Source: Adiantum capillus-veneris
Taxonomy: Eukaryota; Streptophyta; Polypodiopsida; Polypodiales; Pteridaceae
Reading direction: 5' to 3'
DNA length: 58,000 nucleotides
Assembly (NCBI GenBank): GCA_014529385.2
Contig: CM043945.1
Span: 97,384,612 to 97,442,611, forward strand
This document shows positions 20,301 to 32,438 of the stretch, piece after piece. Made by a program: the position numbers and the translations under genes. Positions within the stretch are counted from its first letter, which is position 1. Every line of letters begins with the position of its first letter. The notes beneath the pieces were generated by a model. It saw only the letters and a program-made list of their open reading frames with translations, ran no database searches and was not told the origin of the DNA.

Positions 20301-20744
20301 GTATTTTATGTTGTTTTGACCCTAGGAGAGGCTTTAGGGACCTAAAAACGACCCTTTAGGGTTATCCGTTTATTGTTTTTGCATACTTTGGGATGAACGA
20401 TCGCGATCCATGTACCTCCCCAGAATGCTATGACAGTGATAGGATATGTTCCTGATAGTCCTCTGTAGCTTCCCTTCAAGTTTCGTGCGATTCCGATATG
20501 ATTTGCATGGTGAACGGGCGTGATGACTGTAGAGCTATGTAGAAGGACATACGCAGATTACTTGGCTTTAGTGCAATTGATTTGCTTGTAGAGTTAGTAG
20601 TTGCATCTCTTCGAGTTCACTTCATTAGGGTTGACATCCTAGTGAGTTTCCATGCCTCATCCGAGTCGCTTCCCCTGTATCGATAATTTTATGTTGATGC
20701 TTGAGAGCTATGCTATGGACGTCCGTCACGGCGACCCGCAAACA

Positions 20745-22965
20745 ATCTCCACCACGGAGTATAGACGCAGTAATAGGTTGAGACAACATGGCTGTCCATA
20801 CGAGCTAGCCATTTCACTTGTGTGGATATCCGGCTCCCTCTATAGCACTACAAATTGCCTATGGACATACTATTTTGGGGTAAGACCCGACGGGTGATTG
20901 CTCCCTCTCCCCATAGGCATTGAGTATCATAGTTGATATATCCCAGTTCTACTTTCAAGGAAAGAAGCCAGTAATCTACCATAGGGTAGCGGGCAAACTC
21001 AACTTTTAAGTTGATTGTCATCATTATGTACACAGTTAACTAGGTTGGTTACTGTTACTTGCTAGTTGCGGAGTTCTACAACGGGTCTTACCAAGGCGTT
21101 TGACTTCGTGGATTCTAATCCAAGGGCTTGGATTGCAAAGGTAACACCCAGGGTTCCCAATGCAATGGTGTTTGTTTTTTCAGGTAGGGGACGTGCTCAT
21201 CTCCATTTGAATACAGGTAAGTGAACATTACGATCAAATCTCCAGGTACGCATCTATTGATTTGGTGTTATTCCATTTTTAGTATGCTTTGCTTGGTTTT
21301 TCAAGACGTATAAGTACGCTTGAATGTTACAGAGCCATGCCAAGGGCATGTCGGCACAAAGTATGTTAGGCCAAGTGTCCAATCTATCTTTCTGCCTTAT
21401 GCTGTTATGAATCCACTTGTAGGATTTGATTTGGCACATGTTGTCACAGAGGATACAACATGGTCTAGGAACTTAAGGATTTCGGTTTAGCCAGTGTGGA
21501 GCAAAGAATGAGGGTCCCTCTCACTCTTGTTGTAGAGTGTTTAGAGCTACCTCCACACACAAGTACATCTTGTACTTGTAGGATGTTCTTTTTTCAGACA
21601 TCCTTAGTTGAGACATATTCCACATGTGGCGAATATGAGTCTGTGGGACTGACACTGGCGCCCCCTATTTAAAATATGTGTCACAACAAAGTCCCTAGGT
21701 GTTGGTCAAATCTGTTTTCTAGACCATTTTCAGCACGACGTATCAGGAGCAATTTCAGTGGCCAGAAATTATCGGACACTTAGAATGACTTGTTCAGGTA
21801 CAAGTATTGCTAAACAACATTACAGATGGTTGTTTATACATATAGCAAGGCTCTAAGTTGTTAATGAAAAAGTTTCATTGTTTGTACCTAGAAGTGATCA
21901 ATGTTTCACCTTCTATTATGGTTTAGACGTTTCAGCAAGGCTTGCAAAAGATTGCAACTAAAAGTATTTAGTTTCTTTTCAGAACTATTTACATTCCTTT
22001 TTAATGGGTGCTAGGCGCATCACATTTGCCATAAGTATTGGCAAGGATCATTATGGATATACAGGTTCGGGTCTGTTTTTGCTAAATGCATGCAAACTAG
22101 GTGTTATGGGCCCTAGTGTTTAGCAAAGGCTGATTTGGAATGGCATGCATATTCCTTAAGTTGTTGCTTATGAAGCATTTTGCACTCTAAGTGCAATATA
22201 TCTAAGAGATTCCTTTTGGGTCTACTAATCACCAATAGAGGTCATGGCTCAGTTTGGGTGTTTGTGGATTTTTTCAAGTTAACCACGATGGTACATTGTT
22301 GATTCCTCACCAATGTTATACACTACTGTGATTTCCCGTTTGCCAGTCATCTGGGACGACTATCTGTAAACCGTGAGGAAAACACACCTCAATACTGTCA
22401 GTTATCCAAGGGGATATGCAGATTACAAATAGTAATCTTGTGCTGAAGGATAAGAAAAGTGCCTACGTTAGCACCAAGCGATCCAATTAGTAAGCATTTA
22501 TTGCTCTTTTTGGAGTTTACTTATTATCAATTAATGCATGTTGCGACTCGGTAGTCTCTTCATGTATAAGTCAGGTTTTCAACCTTGACACTCGTTAGGG
22601 TGGGGTTGTTTACTGATGCAATTTGAGAACAAGTCAAGGACTTACACTTGGCTGATGATGTAGGTCAGCAATTTACTTCACAGAAAGTGAAAAGTGGTAC
22701 TCTTTTAGGTATATCTTTGTCGTGATAACTTGTTTAGTATGCTCATGTGCGTTCTAAATGGAGTCTACACACTAGATGGTTGGACAACAATGTGGAAAAT
22801 CAAGATGTTACTCTTGGTTTCATTGAACCTCCTGCCGAACCGTGTTTCGGTCAACCAAACAGCTGGATCCATGAAGGATGCAACTTGAGAGAACATTAGT
22901 GGTCTTAAGAAGAACCTTCCCACTTTTGTTTTCGAGGACAAAAACTCTTCTTAAGGGGGGAGTAA
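20745..22965 (+). mobile_element. Left arm of inverted repeat: 3' internal part of D-family gypsy element
   Basis: This stretch is the inverted counterpart of about 23289-25540. In 20752-20898 against the reverse of 25387-25533 a hand count gives about 17 differences in 147 bases. Homology stops near 20745, so this copy lacks its 5' internal part. No long open frame remains, but its end (22878-22945) still spells a decayed version of the pol C-terminus: LRENISGLKKNLPTFVFEDK. A polypurine tract (TTAAGGGGGGAG) lies at 22951-22962. Confidence 0.82.
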
Positions 22966-23119
22966 CATCAGGACACCGGCAAGGCCGGACAAGACAAGAG
23001 CAAGGCCGGGTTAGGCAATGTGGAACGGGGAGTCCAACGAGGGCAAAGGGCCAGGGGCTTGCCTATTAAAAGGGTGGTTGGGTGGTGGACTCTCGGACCC
23101 TAGTACCCCTTGTCTTACA
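22966..23119 (+). mobile_element. D-family LTR, plus orientation (154 bp)
   Basis: Starts CATCAGGACACCGGC (terminal TG changed to CA) directly after the polypurine tract and ends CTTACA. It matches, in reverse, the LTRs at 23135-23288 and 28690-28842. Confidence 0.85.
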
Positions 23120-23134
23120 CTGGTCTGAGAGCAG
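23120..23134 (+). other. Primer-site-like spacer at centre of palindrome
   Basis: The 15 bases CTGGTCTGAGAGCAG between two opposed LTRs. They differ at three positions from the CTGGTATCAGAGCA that follows the D-family 5' LTR, so the plus-strand LTR is followed by a decayed tRNA-iMet primer site and then by an inverted LTR. Confidence 0.55.
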
Positions 23135-23288
23135 TGTAAGACAAGGGGAACTAGGGTATGAGAGACCAGCACCCAACCACCCTTTTAATAGGCAAGCCCC
23201 TGGCCCTTTGCCCTAGTTAGACTCCCCATTCCACACCACCTAGCCCGGCCCTGCCCTTGTTTAGTCCGGCCTTGCCGATGTCCTGACA
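23135..23288 (-). mobile_element. D element 3' LTR (154 bp)
   Basis: Plus-strand TGTAAGACAAGGGG to CCTGACA. On the minus strand it starts TGTCAGGACATCGG just after the polypurine tract TAAGGGGGGAGTAA (23289-23302). It pairs with the 5' LTR at 28690-28842. Confidence 0.88.
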
Positions 23289-23410
23289 TTACTCCCCCCT
23301 TAAAGAAGAGTTTTCGTCCTCAAAAACAAAAGTGGGGAACTTCTTCTTGAGAACACTAATGTTTTCCCAAGTGGCATCCCTCATGGATCCCACTATTTGG
23401 TTGCCCGGAA
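23289..23410 (-). pseudogene. D element pol C-terminus (chromovirus-type tail)
   Basis: On the minus strand the sequence ahead of the polypurine tract reads VGSMRDATWENISVLKKKFP, then TFVFEDENSSLRGE, then a stop. The W-E-N ... F-P-x-F-x-x-E-D order is the usual end of plant Ty3 chromovirus polyproteins. It identifies D as a Ty3/gypsy derivative even though the rest of its coding region is gone. The left arm has a more decayed copy at 22878-22945. Confidence 0.75.
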
Positions 23411-26400
23411 CACGATTCCGCAGGTGGTTCAATGAAACCAAAAGTAACATCTTGGTTTTCCACATTGTTGTTCATTTGCAACCATCTAGTGTGTAGACTC
23501 CATTTAGAACGCACATGAGCATGCTAAAGGAGTTATCATGACAAAAGATGTATCGGAAAGAGTACCGCTTTTCACTTTCTGTGAAAGTAACTTGCTGACC
23601 TAAATCATCAACCAAGTTTAAGTCCTTGACTTGTTCTCAATTTTCATCAGTAAACAACCCCACACTAACGAGTGTCAAGAGAACCTGACTTATACATGAA
23701 GAGACTACCAAGTCGCAACATGCATTAACTGATAGTAAGTAAACTCCAAGAAGAGCAATAAATGCTTACTAATTGAATCTCTTGGTGCTAATGTATGCAC
23801 TTTGCATATCCTTTATCCCAAGATTACACTTTGTAATCTGTCAAGCCCCTTGGATACTGACAGTACTGAGGTGTGTTTTCCCCACAGCTTACAGACAGTC
23901 TTCCCAGACGACTGGTAAACGGGGAATCACAATAGTATAACATTGTTGAGGAATCAACAATGTTCGGAATAACCGTCGTGGTTCACTTGGAAAATCCACA
24001 AACACCCAAACCAAGCCATGACCTCTATTGGTGATTAGTAGACCCAAAAGTAATCTCATAGAGATAGTGCACATAGAGTGCAAAATGCTTCATAAGCAAC
24101 AACATGAGGAATATGCATGCCATTCCAAATCAGCCTTTGCTAAACACTAGGGTCCATAACACCTAGTGTGCATGCATTTAGCAAAAAACAGATCCGAACC
24201 TGTATTTCCATGGTGATCCTTGCCAATACTTATGGCAATTGTGATGCGCCTAGCACCCATTAAAAAGGAATGTAACTAGTTCTGAAAAGAACTAAATACT
24301 TTCAGTTGCAATCTTTTGCAAGCCTTGCTGAAACGTTTGAATCACAGTAGAAGGTGAAACATTGATCACTTCTAGGTACAGACAATGAAACTTTTTCATT
24401 AACAATTTATAGCCTTGCTATATGTATAAACAACCATCTGTAATGTTGTTTAGCAATACTTGTAGCTGAACAAGCCATTCTAAGTATCCGACAATTTGTT
24501 TGGCCACTAAAATTGCTCTCGATACGTTGTGCTGAAAATGGTCTAGAAAACAAATTTGACCAGCACCTAGTTGGACTTTGTCATGACACATAATTGAAAT
24601 AATGGCTCCAGTGTCAGTCCAGAGACTCATATTCTCCACATGTGGAATATGTCTCATGTGAGGATGTATAAAAAAGAACATCCGTCAAGTACAAGATGTA
24701 CTTGTGTGTGGAGGTAACTCTAAACACTCTGCGACAATAGTGAGAGGGACCCTCATTCATTGCTCCACACTAGCTAAACCGAACTCCTTGAGTTCCTAGA
24801 CCATGTTGTATCCCATGTGACAATCCAAATTGAACCCTACAAGTAGGTTCATAACAGCATAAGGCAGAAAGATAGATTGGACACTGGGCCCAAAATACTT
24901 AGTGCCGACATGTCCTTGGCATGGCTCTGTAACATTCAAGCGTACTTACACGTCTTGAAAAACCAAGCAAAGCATACTAAAAATGGAATAACACCAAATC
25001 AATAGATGCGTACCTGGAGATTTGAACATAATGTTCACTTACCCGTATTCAAATGGAGAGGAGCACGTCCCCTACCTAAAAAAAACAAACAGCATTGCAC
25101 TGGGAACCCTGGGTGTTGCCTTTGCAATCCAAGCCCTTGGATTAGAATCTACATAGTCAAACCCCTTGGTAAGAATCTTTGTAGAAACTGCTCAACCAGC
25201 AGATAACGGTAACCAACATAGTCAACCGTGTACAGAATGATTGAAATCAACTTGAAAAGTGTGTTCGTCCGCTACCGCATGGTAGATTGCGGAATTCTTT
25301 CCTTGAAAGATAACTAGGAGAGATCAACTGTGATCCTCAATGCAGATCAAACTGTGATCCTTAATGCCTATGGGGTGATGTAGCAATCACCCGTTGGGTC
25401 TTACCCCAAAAGAGTATGTCCATAGACAATCCATAGTGCTATAGAGGGAGCCGAAGATCCACACAAGTGAAATTCCTAGCTCTTATGGAGAGCCATGCTA
25501 TCTCAACCTATTGCTGCATCTATACTCCGTGGTAGAGATCAACTGATGGGAGTTTAAGGTTATCAAAAACTCAACTCGAGCGTCGCACTGAAAACATGTA
25601 GAGCAAAATGACACACTAAACATCCGTAATGACAAGACTCTTGCTTGTCCATTAACGACGATGTGTACTTCCTTTGGTAGATCTTGAAAACAATCACCCA
25701 AAGAATGCCAATAGTTGGGTCCTACCCTTGTCAGGTCCTTGGGTAGATCTTGAAAACAATCACCCAAAGAATGCCAATAGTTGGGTCTTACCCTTGGCTT
25801 GACAACGGCTCTTAGCCTGTTTGGCGCATAGACCTTATGCAAAATAGTGTTCAATCGACGAACCGATGCAGACTAATTTGAGTAGCATCTTAGCCACGTG
25901 CTAGCTGTGAGTTAGAGCACCTTGGTTCAAGCTCACTCACGAGCAAAACATGTATCAAAAGCTTCTTAGAAGAGTTCCATTTTTTTTTCTTAGAGAGAGA
26001 GATAGAGAACAAAAAGAAGAGCATGCTGGGCTGAGGAACTTTCCTTAAATTTCTAGTGTGTGTATGCCTAGAATGTGTGGTCTTAGACATCTTATGCCTG
26101 ACTGGCAGCTTATCCTATAAGCATGCAATAGTCTGCCTGTATAATGCTGTCATCGAGAGAGGAAAGAGAAAAAAACAAGCCACAGCTTGCCCCACTTACC
26201 ATGTATGGGGTCGTGACTTTAGGACGACTTAGCATTGGCACTTTGCCCGTACAATAAGTCCTTGATTTAGGTTCCTCTTAGTGTTGGTGTGTGTTGATAG
26301 CAACCAACAAGCATAGTAAACAATCCATCCTTAGTCTGTCCTTGACAAAGTTGCGAGTGTGATAGCGGAAGCGTAATGCATGAAGTGGTAGAATTGAATC

Positions 26401-28676
26401 CACCTACTAGCATGCCTTGCATGTAGAATTGTAAGCCCTTGCGGAGAGTGATGGCCTCAACCATGAGAACCAAACCATAAGTGCCTTGCACAGTCTAAAA
26501 ACTGGAGATATTCCCTACTTTGCCAGTTCCCCGAAGCCGTGCTTCATATAAAATTGCCAAAGCAGTTTGCTTTGCACAATGACAATAATTGCCAAGTAAA
26601 GTGTAAACATGGAAAAACAAGAAAAACTTAAACTTGACTAACCTGGTAGTTGTTGTTGCAACCAATTTTCATGAAATTTGGAAGGAAAAACTCATTCCAA
26701 AATGGCTCATAGCCATTTCTTCACAGACGCTTCGTATATCCTATACACCCGTCTAGTACATAATGAAATAACCTACAATAGGAAATAACCTGCAAACACA
26801 TTGCCTATTCCTTCCCCATTTTGTATGCTCATAGCATATGCCAAACGTGACTAACTTCAATGCAAGATGTAGAAATTGAAGCCTTGCTTCATAGAACTCT
26901 ATCTGGCCTCATTGCCAACAAATCCTATTGACAACAGATGTCATAGCAAAGAGAGTCGACCTTGTCATTCATGCACAAAAAATCGAATGTGTCGAATTGT
27001 AAATGTAAGTGAAAATTAATAGAGCACGCACAAGTTATGCATCTCAGACCTGCTTGGTTCTATGAATGATAGCCGTGATCATCCACTCCATTGCATATGA
27101 GAGTTTATCAAGCACATGCTCAATAACTACTCTCCTTCATGCTGTCAAGGGCCTGGCCGAAAGACATGATATGGAGAACCGTAACATTGTTCGATGCTCA
27201 TCTAAAGCTGAGCTATCAAATGTCAGTTATTATCAAATACTGTTTGATCAAAGCAACAAGTTAACATACCTATTGGCTGTCCTTTGTAGTGAAAGGCATA
27301 GCATCCTATATTATGGGTGTTGACTTGGGTTTTAGCTCATAGCTATGGAATTTTCTTGTCTTGTACAATCTATATATGCTTGGACAGGATCATGCCCCCA
27401 ATACATATAGAGATAGTGGCGGACGGAGCCTTGCTCCTTGGTAAAACATGATTGATGCACCCCTTTAAGAATCGACCTTGTTGACATGGCCTATTTTACT
27501 TATATTCCTAGGCAACCTTGCCTTGTTGGAGCACCATAACATTCCTGGTATGGGGTAGTGTTGTTGGAGACCTGCTCCTTAGTCCGAATTGTGGTAACGA
27601 CCAACTAAATCGGACGAAATGAACTGACCATGGTAGTCGCTCAAGCACCATGGCCAAGATTAAAATAATTCCAAGCGCCTGCCATCATATGCACAAAGCT
27701 ATGAAAAGACAAGAAGGTGAAACACAAACCTCATAATCCATCCGTGTGCCATTCGATGCACCATGAAGTATCCTTCGACATGTACCGATTTCCATCCAAA
27801 AATCCTTGAAGCCACGAACTTGTCGTGCAAGGTGCTCATTCAAATTTTTGCAACTTGCCATTCGCGATGAAGATTGTGATCGACCCTCAGCAACTATGAA
27901 AACTTGTTGTGCATGTAGTCCTTGTTCATCGATGATGTGAACAGCAACAACAATTGCATGATTGCGCAAAGCTCGAGCTATGCATGGTTATGGATTTTTT
28001 GTTGATTTTGCTGAGGTTGCCGAAATTCTGCAATGTGGTCCTGTGGCAATCTCGTCGCAGCATGGAAGAAGAGGATAGGGGGCCGATCGTGGGCACCCCG
28101 CCTTAACCATGTTGGTCAATTGCGTTGCCACCGTGGGCGGCCAGCGTGAGAACACAACAAAAACAAAAAAAAAAAATAAAAAATTCCTGCACATCGATGG
28201 AGATTCTGCGCCAGGCAAGAAGTGATTGCCATGCGAGGTATGAGCCGAATCACAGGGCACTACAGTGTCGAAAAGATCCTAGCTTCGTGCTGCGAACCCA
28301 ACGAGCCCGATCTGGTTCCGTTTTGCTCTTGTCAAAACTCACCCTTTTCCCCGACTTAGGGTGGCTACCCGCGGCTTGTGGGCTTCGGTCTTGGGCTTCG
28401 GTCTTCCTCCCTGACTTGGTACAATAGCACACGCGGTGGCTTTCATCCAAGAAGCCATGCAAGCCATGCGTGCTTCCATGCAATCCTCCTCGCCTATAGT
28501 CTTGTGCCCTCTTGGGTCGTGTTGCCCAAAAAACCTAAGAAACCAAAAAAACACGCCCTCCTCCGTGGAGAGAGATTCCGAGAGAGAGGGAGAGAGAGAG
28601 AAATCCATGCTTAGAGGGAGAGAAGTCCATGCCTTCTCCTCCGCCATGGCTCCACCTTCCCCTTCCTCTCCACCTT
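23411..28676 (-). mobile_element. D element internal region, no intact ORF
   Basis: About 5.3 kb between the two D LTRs. No open frame longer than about 130 codons exists on either strand and no gag, RT or integrase motif could be recognised. A 65-base direct duplication (CTTTGGTAGATCTTGAAAAC...) sits at about 25675-25800. Minus-strand frames at 27685-27969 (94 codons) and 28339-28731 (130 codons, near the primer site) are open but unrecognised. Either a badly decayed autonomous element or a large non-autonomous derivative. Confidence 0.65.
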
Positions 28677-28688
28677 GCTCTGATACCA
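28677..28688 (-). other. D element primer binding site (tRNA-iMet)
   Basis: Plus-strand GCTCTGATACCA is TGGTATCAGAGC on the minus strand, the perfect initiator-methionine tRNA primer site, one base inside the 5' LTR. Confidence 0.9.
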
Positions 28689-28689
28689 G

Positions 28690-28842
28690 TGGAAAACAAG
28701 GGGAACTAAGGTATGAGAGTCCACCACCCAACCACCCTTTTAATAGTCAAGCCCCTGGCCCTTTGCCCTAGTTGGACTCCCCGTTCCACACCGCCTAGCC
28801 CGGCCTTGCCCTTGTCTGGTCCGGCTTGCCGGTGTCCTAACA
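28690..28842 (-). mobile_element. D element 5' LTR (153 bp)
   Basis: Plus-strand TGGAAAACAAGGGG to GTCCTAACA (TG...CA), matching the two LTRs at the palindrome centre. The base after it begins a gypsy integrase relic of the opposite strand, so D sits inside an older element. Confidence 0.87.
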
Positions 28843-29075
28843 TAAGGTTGATTTCTCCTCGGCTTATCACCCACAAACGGGTGGCCAAATATAGATGGCA
28901 AGCTCAACTATTGTTGATCTACTTAAAGCCTATGTTACAGAAGTAGATCAAAGAGGTCGATGGTAAAAGTATTTACCCTTAGTATAGTATGCATACAATA
29001 ACATTGTCCATACTTCTACAAAGGATAATTACTCTTTAGTTATCTTAGTCATAGGTACATGTCAAGGAAGGATGA
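28843..29075 (+). pseudogene. Gypsy integrase relic (plus strand)
   Basis: With several stops and shifts the plus strand reads VDFSSAYHPQTGGQI, then ASSTIVDLLKAYVTEVDQRG, then KYLPLV, YAYNNIVHTSTK. This is the catalytic glutamate region of a Ty3 integrase and is very close to the same segment in element E (SAYHPQTDGQSEIANITILD at 52.3 kb). It starts exactly at the D 5' LTR border, so D interrupted it. Its upstream half is not found beside the left arm. Confidence 0.75.
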
Positions 29076-31250
29076 ATCTACCTCGAGCAACCTTGATCAA
29101 AGGTAAACAAAAAAAGGAGATTACGTAGAGCGATTTTAGGAGTCTAAAAAAATATAAACTATCTATATTAATCTTAAGTGATTAGAATTACTTTTTAGAC
29201 TAGAAACTGGTTGTGTTAATGTTAAGTAATTGAAATTATTTACTAGACTCCAAATATGAAGTTTGGGAAGCCTTGGGATAAATTTTTAACTTGCCATAGA
29301 TAGTTTAAAGTTAGGAGGTCTAAATTTAGTAGAGGTCTAAATTTTGTAGGTTTCAGGATCAGCTTTGTGGCACCCCCAAAGTACTATGCTAAGGTTTTCT
29401 AGAGGAGGTGAAGTTCTAAAGCCCAAGGGTGAGTTTTACTTTTACAAGAGTCCGTCCTAATTTAACAAGTCCTAAATGAGCAGTAGGCTCTAGCCCATAT
29501 CAGCTTTATAAAGCCTCCAAATGATTGTGCAAAAGGTCTTGCACCAAACCTAGTTAAATTAAAGGTCTTGCACCCAACCTAGTTAAATTTAAGGTAAGTT
29601 TATGGTTTTTAATAAGTGAAAGGGAAAAGCTAAAATCTAAGGTTAACTAAACCCTTTCTTGCTTAGAAAGTTGATGCAGTCCTTCTCTTCTAAGCTTGGC
29701 TAGGACAATAAATTCTCTTATAATGGACTCCTATGGTTGGGTGGTCATTGATAAGTAGTGCTCCTAAGTTAGAGAGCTCACATTAGAGCTCTTCAAGAGA
29801 GGCTTCAACACCTAAGTTTTCGCATATGTTTCAAGGCTCATGTTGGAATACATTTCCTCTAATGGCGGCACTATATAGGAGCAAATTGTACTTGTTCGTC
29901 TTCTTCAACATCTTTGGCATTTGCATAGTCAATTTTTCGTGATAGGCTAATAAATTTTCTCCATCATTTTGTACTTGATTAAGACTTGCAAAGAATGGAA
30001 ATTCTCTTCGTTAAACTTATGGATTTGAGGCTTATCCTCATCTTTAGCCATTACATAATGAGGAAGGTCTTACCATATGAACCGACAATGTCCAATTTCT
30101 TACATTGAGGGCTTTAAGAAGGATACAACAATGACTTAAGTGAGAATGGCTTTGGGTGAAAAGGAATTGATGATTGCGTCCTTAGGCAAATATGGCAAAA
30201 GCTATTGCCCATGGGTATCTTTTATGCTTCTCAATGTCCACCACATCTTGAGTGTATGAGTAGACCCTCAAGGTCAACAATAATGCTAATATTGCCGTAT
30301 AATTGTTGCAATAGCGTTCTAATAATGCCCACATAGTAAAAAGGTCATATGTAACACGAGTCGCCAAGGGTGAGAACCATTGCGAGTACAATAGGCCACC
30401 ATACCTTGGTGTTGTTGTAGCACAAGATTGCGATCATGTGCTTGCAATCAACCTTGACACGCACACGGATTTGGCCGCCTTCTAGTTTGGCATGAGGTCA
30501 CCACTCTAGAGCTTAGCAAGCTGATAATGCCCCTAGGATTCCTTCAATCATTAGATGCTACCCCTTGTATGTTGAAGCATAGGGGATAGACTCGAAATGC
30601 AATCAATTTTAGACTTTAACTTGCAGCTTAGTGATTTGCGATTTCTGCCCATAGATGGTTGTTCTTTGAATGCATCATTGATTGTAGCACTCAACTTCGT
30701 TTCTTTTTGGACCAGTAGTTATGGGTCACCACTTGATGTAGCCTTGCTGTAGCTTTCAACTTCAAGCTTATGATGAAGCTCTTCACTCGAAAGCTTGAGA
30801 GAAGCAACCATAGGGTTATGGTGATAGAAGAAGATAAGCTATGGCTATGGCTCAAATTGCACGAGCAGTAAGAGAAGCACTACTCGCCTTGCGAGAGAAG
30901 GTATAAATGTGCCTTCCTTGATAAAGAGCTCTCTCACCTCACTCTACCTTAATGAAGACCTAAACTATATCTATCTCCAAAGTTTGCGATGTTCGAGAGA
31001 GTGGTTCGCAGCCTTGTTGGGTGTTCACATGTGATTATTGGTGCTTGCTCACACCACAACATAGTGCTTGCTCTCAAGTTGCAGTGGAACAATGCCCTTG
31101 ATGAGTAGAGGTTCAATTAGTGGGAATGGAAGCTGGCTTAGTCTTTGTATTATGTGGAAGCCATTTCCCACAGGCATATGCGCGTGTTAGGATTCTACGA
31201 CCTAAGTGGAGGGAGTAAGACACAAGTAGGTATAAAACGGGCTTCCGATC
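29076..31250. other. Intergenic, no recognisable feature
   Basis: About 2.2 kb of A/T-rich DNA without convincing open frames. AAGGTCTTGCACCAAACCTAGTTAAATT is directly repeated at 29538-29593. Probably old, decayed repeat DNA together with the 5' flank of the host gene. Confidence 0.5.
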
Positions 31251-31289
31251 CATTCAAATGAGAGACCAAAATTTCGCCCACATCATAGG

Positions 31290-31513
31290 CCACTTCTTAT
31301 TAGGTGCCCTCTTCCTCTCCATCTCCCCGCCATAGCCTGCCCTTCGTCCTTCCGCCGAAGCCTGCACTTTGGAGGTGTTTGCAGAGAGTGAGCATCTCGC
31401 ATTTCTGGCCTTCGCAACAATTCTTCACCAGAATTTCCTCTCTGTCGGGTTTTCCTTCTTCGTGCCAGCCACTTGCTCTTTGCTCTTTGCTTCAGACAGC
31501 TCTTTTCTCCCTG
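31290..31513 (+). other. Candidate 5' UTR exon of the SirB1-type gene
   Basis: A C/T-rich segment ending CTCCCTG|GTAAGAAT, a good splice donor at 31514. Its open frame lacks an ATG, so it is more likely an untranslated first exon than coding. It could splice to the exon starting at 32429. No TATA box was confirmed upstream. Confidence 0.4.
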
Positions 31514-32438
31514 GTAAGAATTATCATTTCTTGTCTTTCTTTTCTTTGCTCAGCGTTACCTTTGCTCAGCGTTTTCTTTCATGAAGCTTTAATGGTCTGC
31601 TTGAGTGAGTGTTTGCTTGAGCGACTGCATGCACTTTCTCTTGCCATCATAGTTTCTTGCATTCTTTTTACTGTAATTCACGGTTTCACGTGTTCTATCC
31701 ATAGAGGAAAGCTTTTAAACTAGGGTGACAATGTTTTCACTGTCCTTGTCAGCTTGCTTATGTTACTTCCATCGCCTTGACAGCGTTTACCTGTGGATCT
31801 GCAGGAGGATGAGTACCTGTCGCGAAATCAACTTATGGTTTCTCTATTCAGATATTCTTTGACACATTAGAACTTGGTATTACAAGGACGCCCAGTCTCT
31901 TTTCCCATGCTGCAGAAGTAGATTCATAAGCAGTTTTTCCTCTCAGCTTGTTTTGCAAAGCTATATGGGAGGCCAAGGATTCAGTTTCCTGCTGATGCAC
32001 GGAATGGAAGTTTCTGCATCACCTTGCTCATCCACCTTCATTCCTTTGAAGGGATTCCCTGTTACTCTGAAAATTGTGCCTGTGGCCTCGTACGCCCTCT
32101 TTAGAGGTGCTACGTTCTCCATACCTATTATCAGGTCCACAATCAAATTTTGGTCTGACGGGGAAGCCTAGAGTTTGTGCAAGAAGAGGAATTCTGATCA
32201 TCGTCAAGTATCCCTTCACTTTCATTTCAGGGCGTTGCCCTTCAATTGATTTTCTACGGCTTGGTGACATTCTTACTACAAGGTATGCTGAGATTCCATG
32301 TGATGCCTGGTGGTGCGCCATTGGTATTGTCTTTGAGCTTATCAGCAACTTCTTTTTGGGCCATGTTTCTTTTGTCTAATGGAAATGGGGGCCTGCAATT
32401 GTCTTACTTGATGTCTGTGCTCTTACAGTTTATTCAAG

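Noticed and set aside
22645-22665. Another CTGATGA as a second hammerhead core
   Set aside because: No GAAA with a pairing stem II follows; the same holds for the CTGATGA at about 35138.
28125-28771. Overlapping ORFs on both strands near the D primer site
   Set aside because: No motif, both strands open alike, region is the D leader; the 130-codon minus frame is only mentioned as unrecognised.
31304-31723. Open frame of 139 codons at the start of the host gene region
   Set aside because: It begins at GTG with an in-frame stop just upstream and no ATG; its likely real part ends at the donor 31514. Treated as a probable 5' UTR exon.
32004-32171. ATG frame MEVSASPCSSTFIPLKG as a transit-peptide exon of the host gene
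   Set aside because: It looks transit-like, but no phase-compatible downstream exon was found; the 32439 and 32603 exons give a complete in-phase model.
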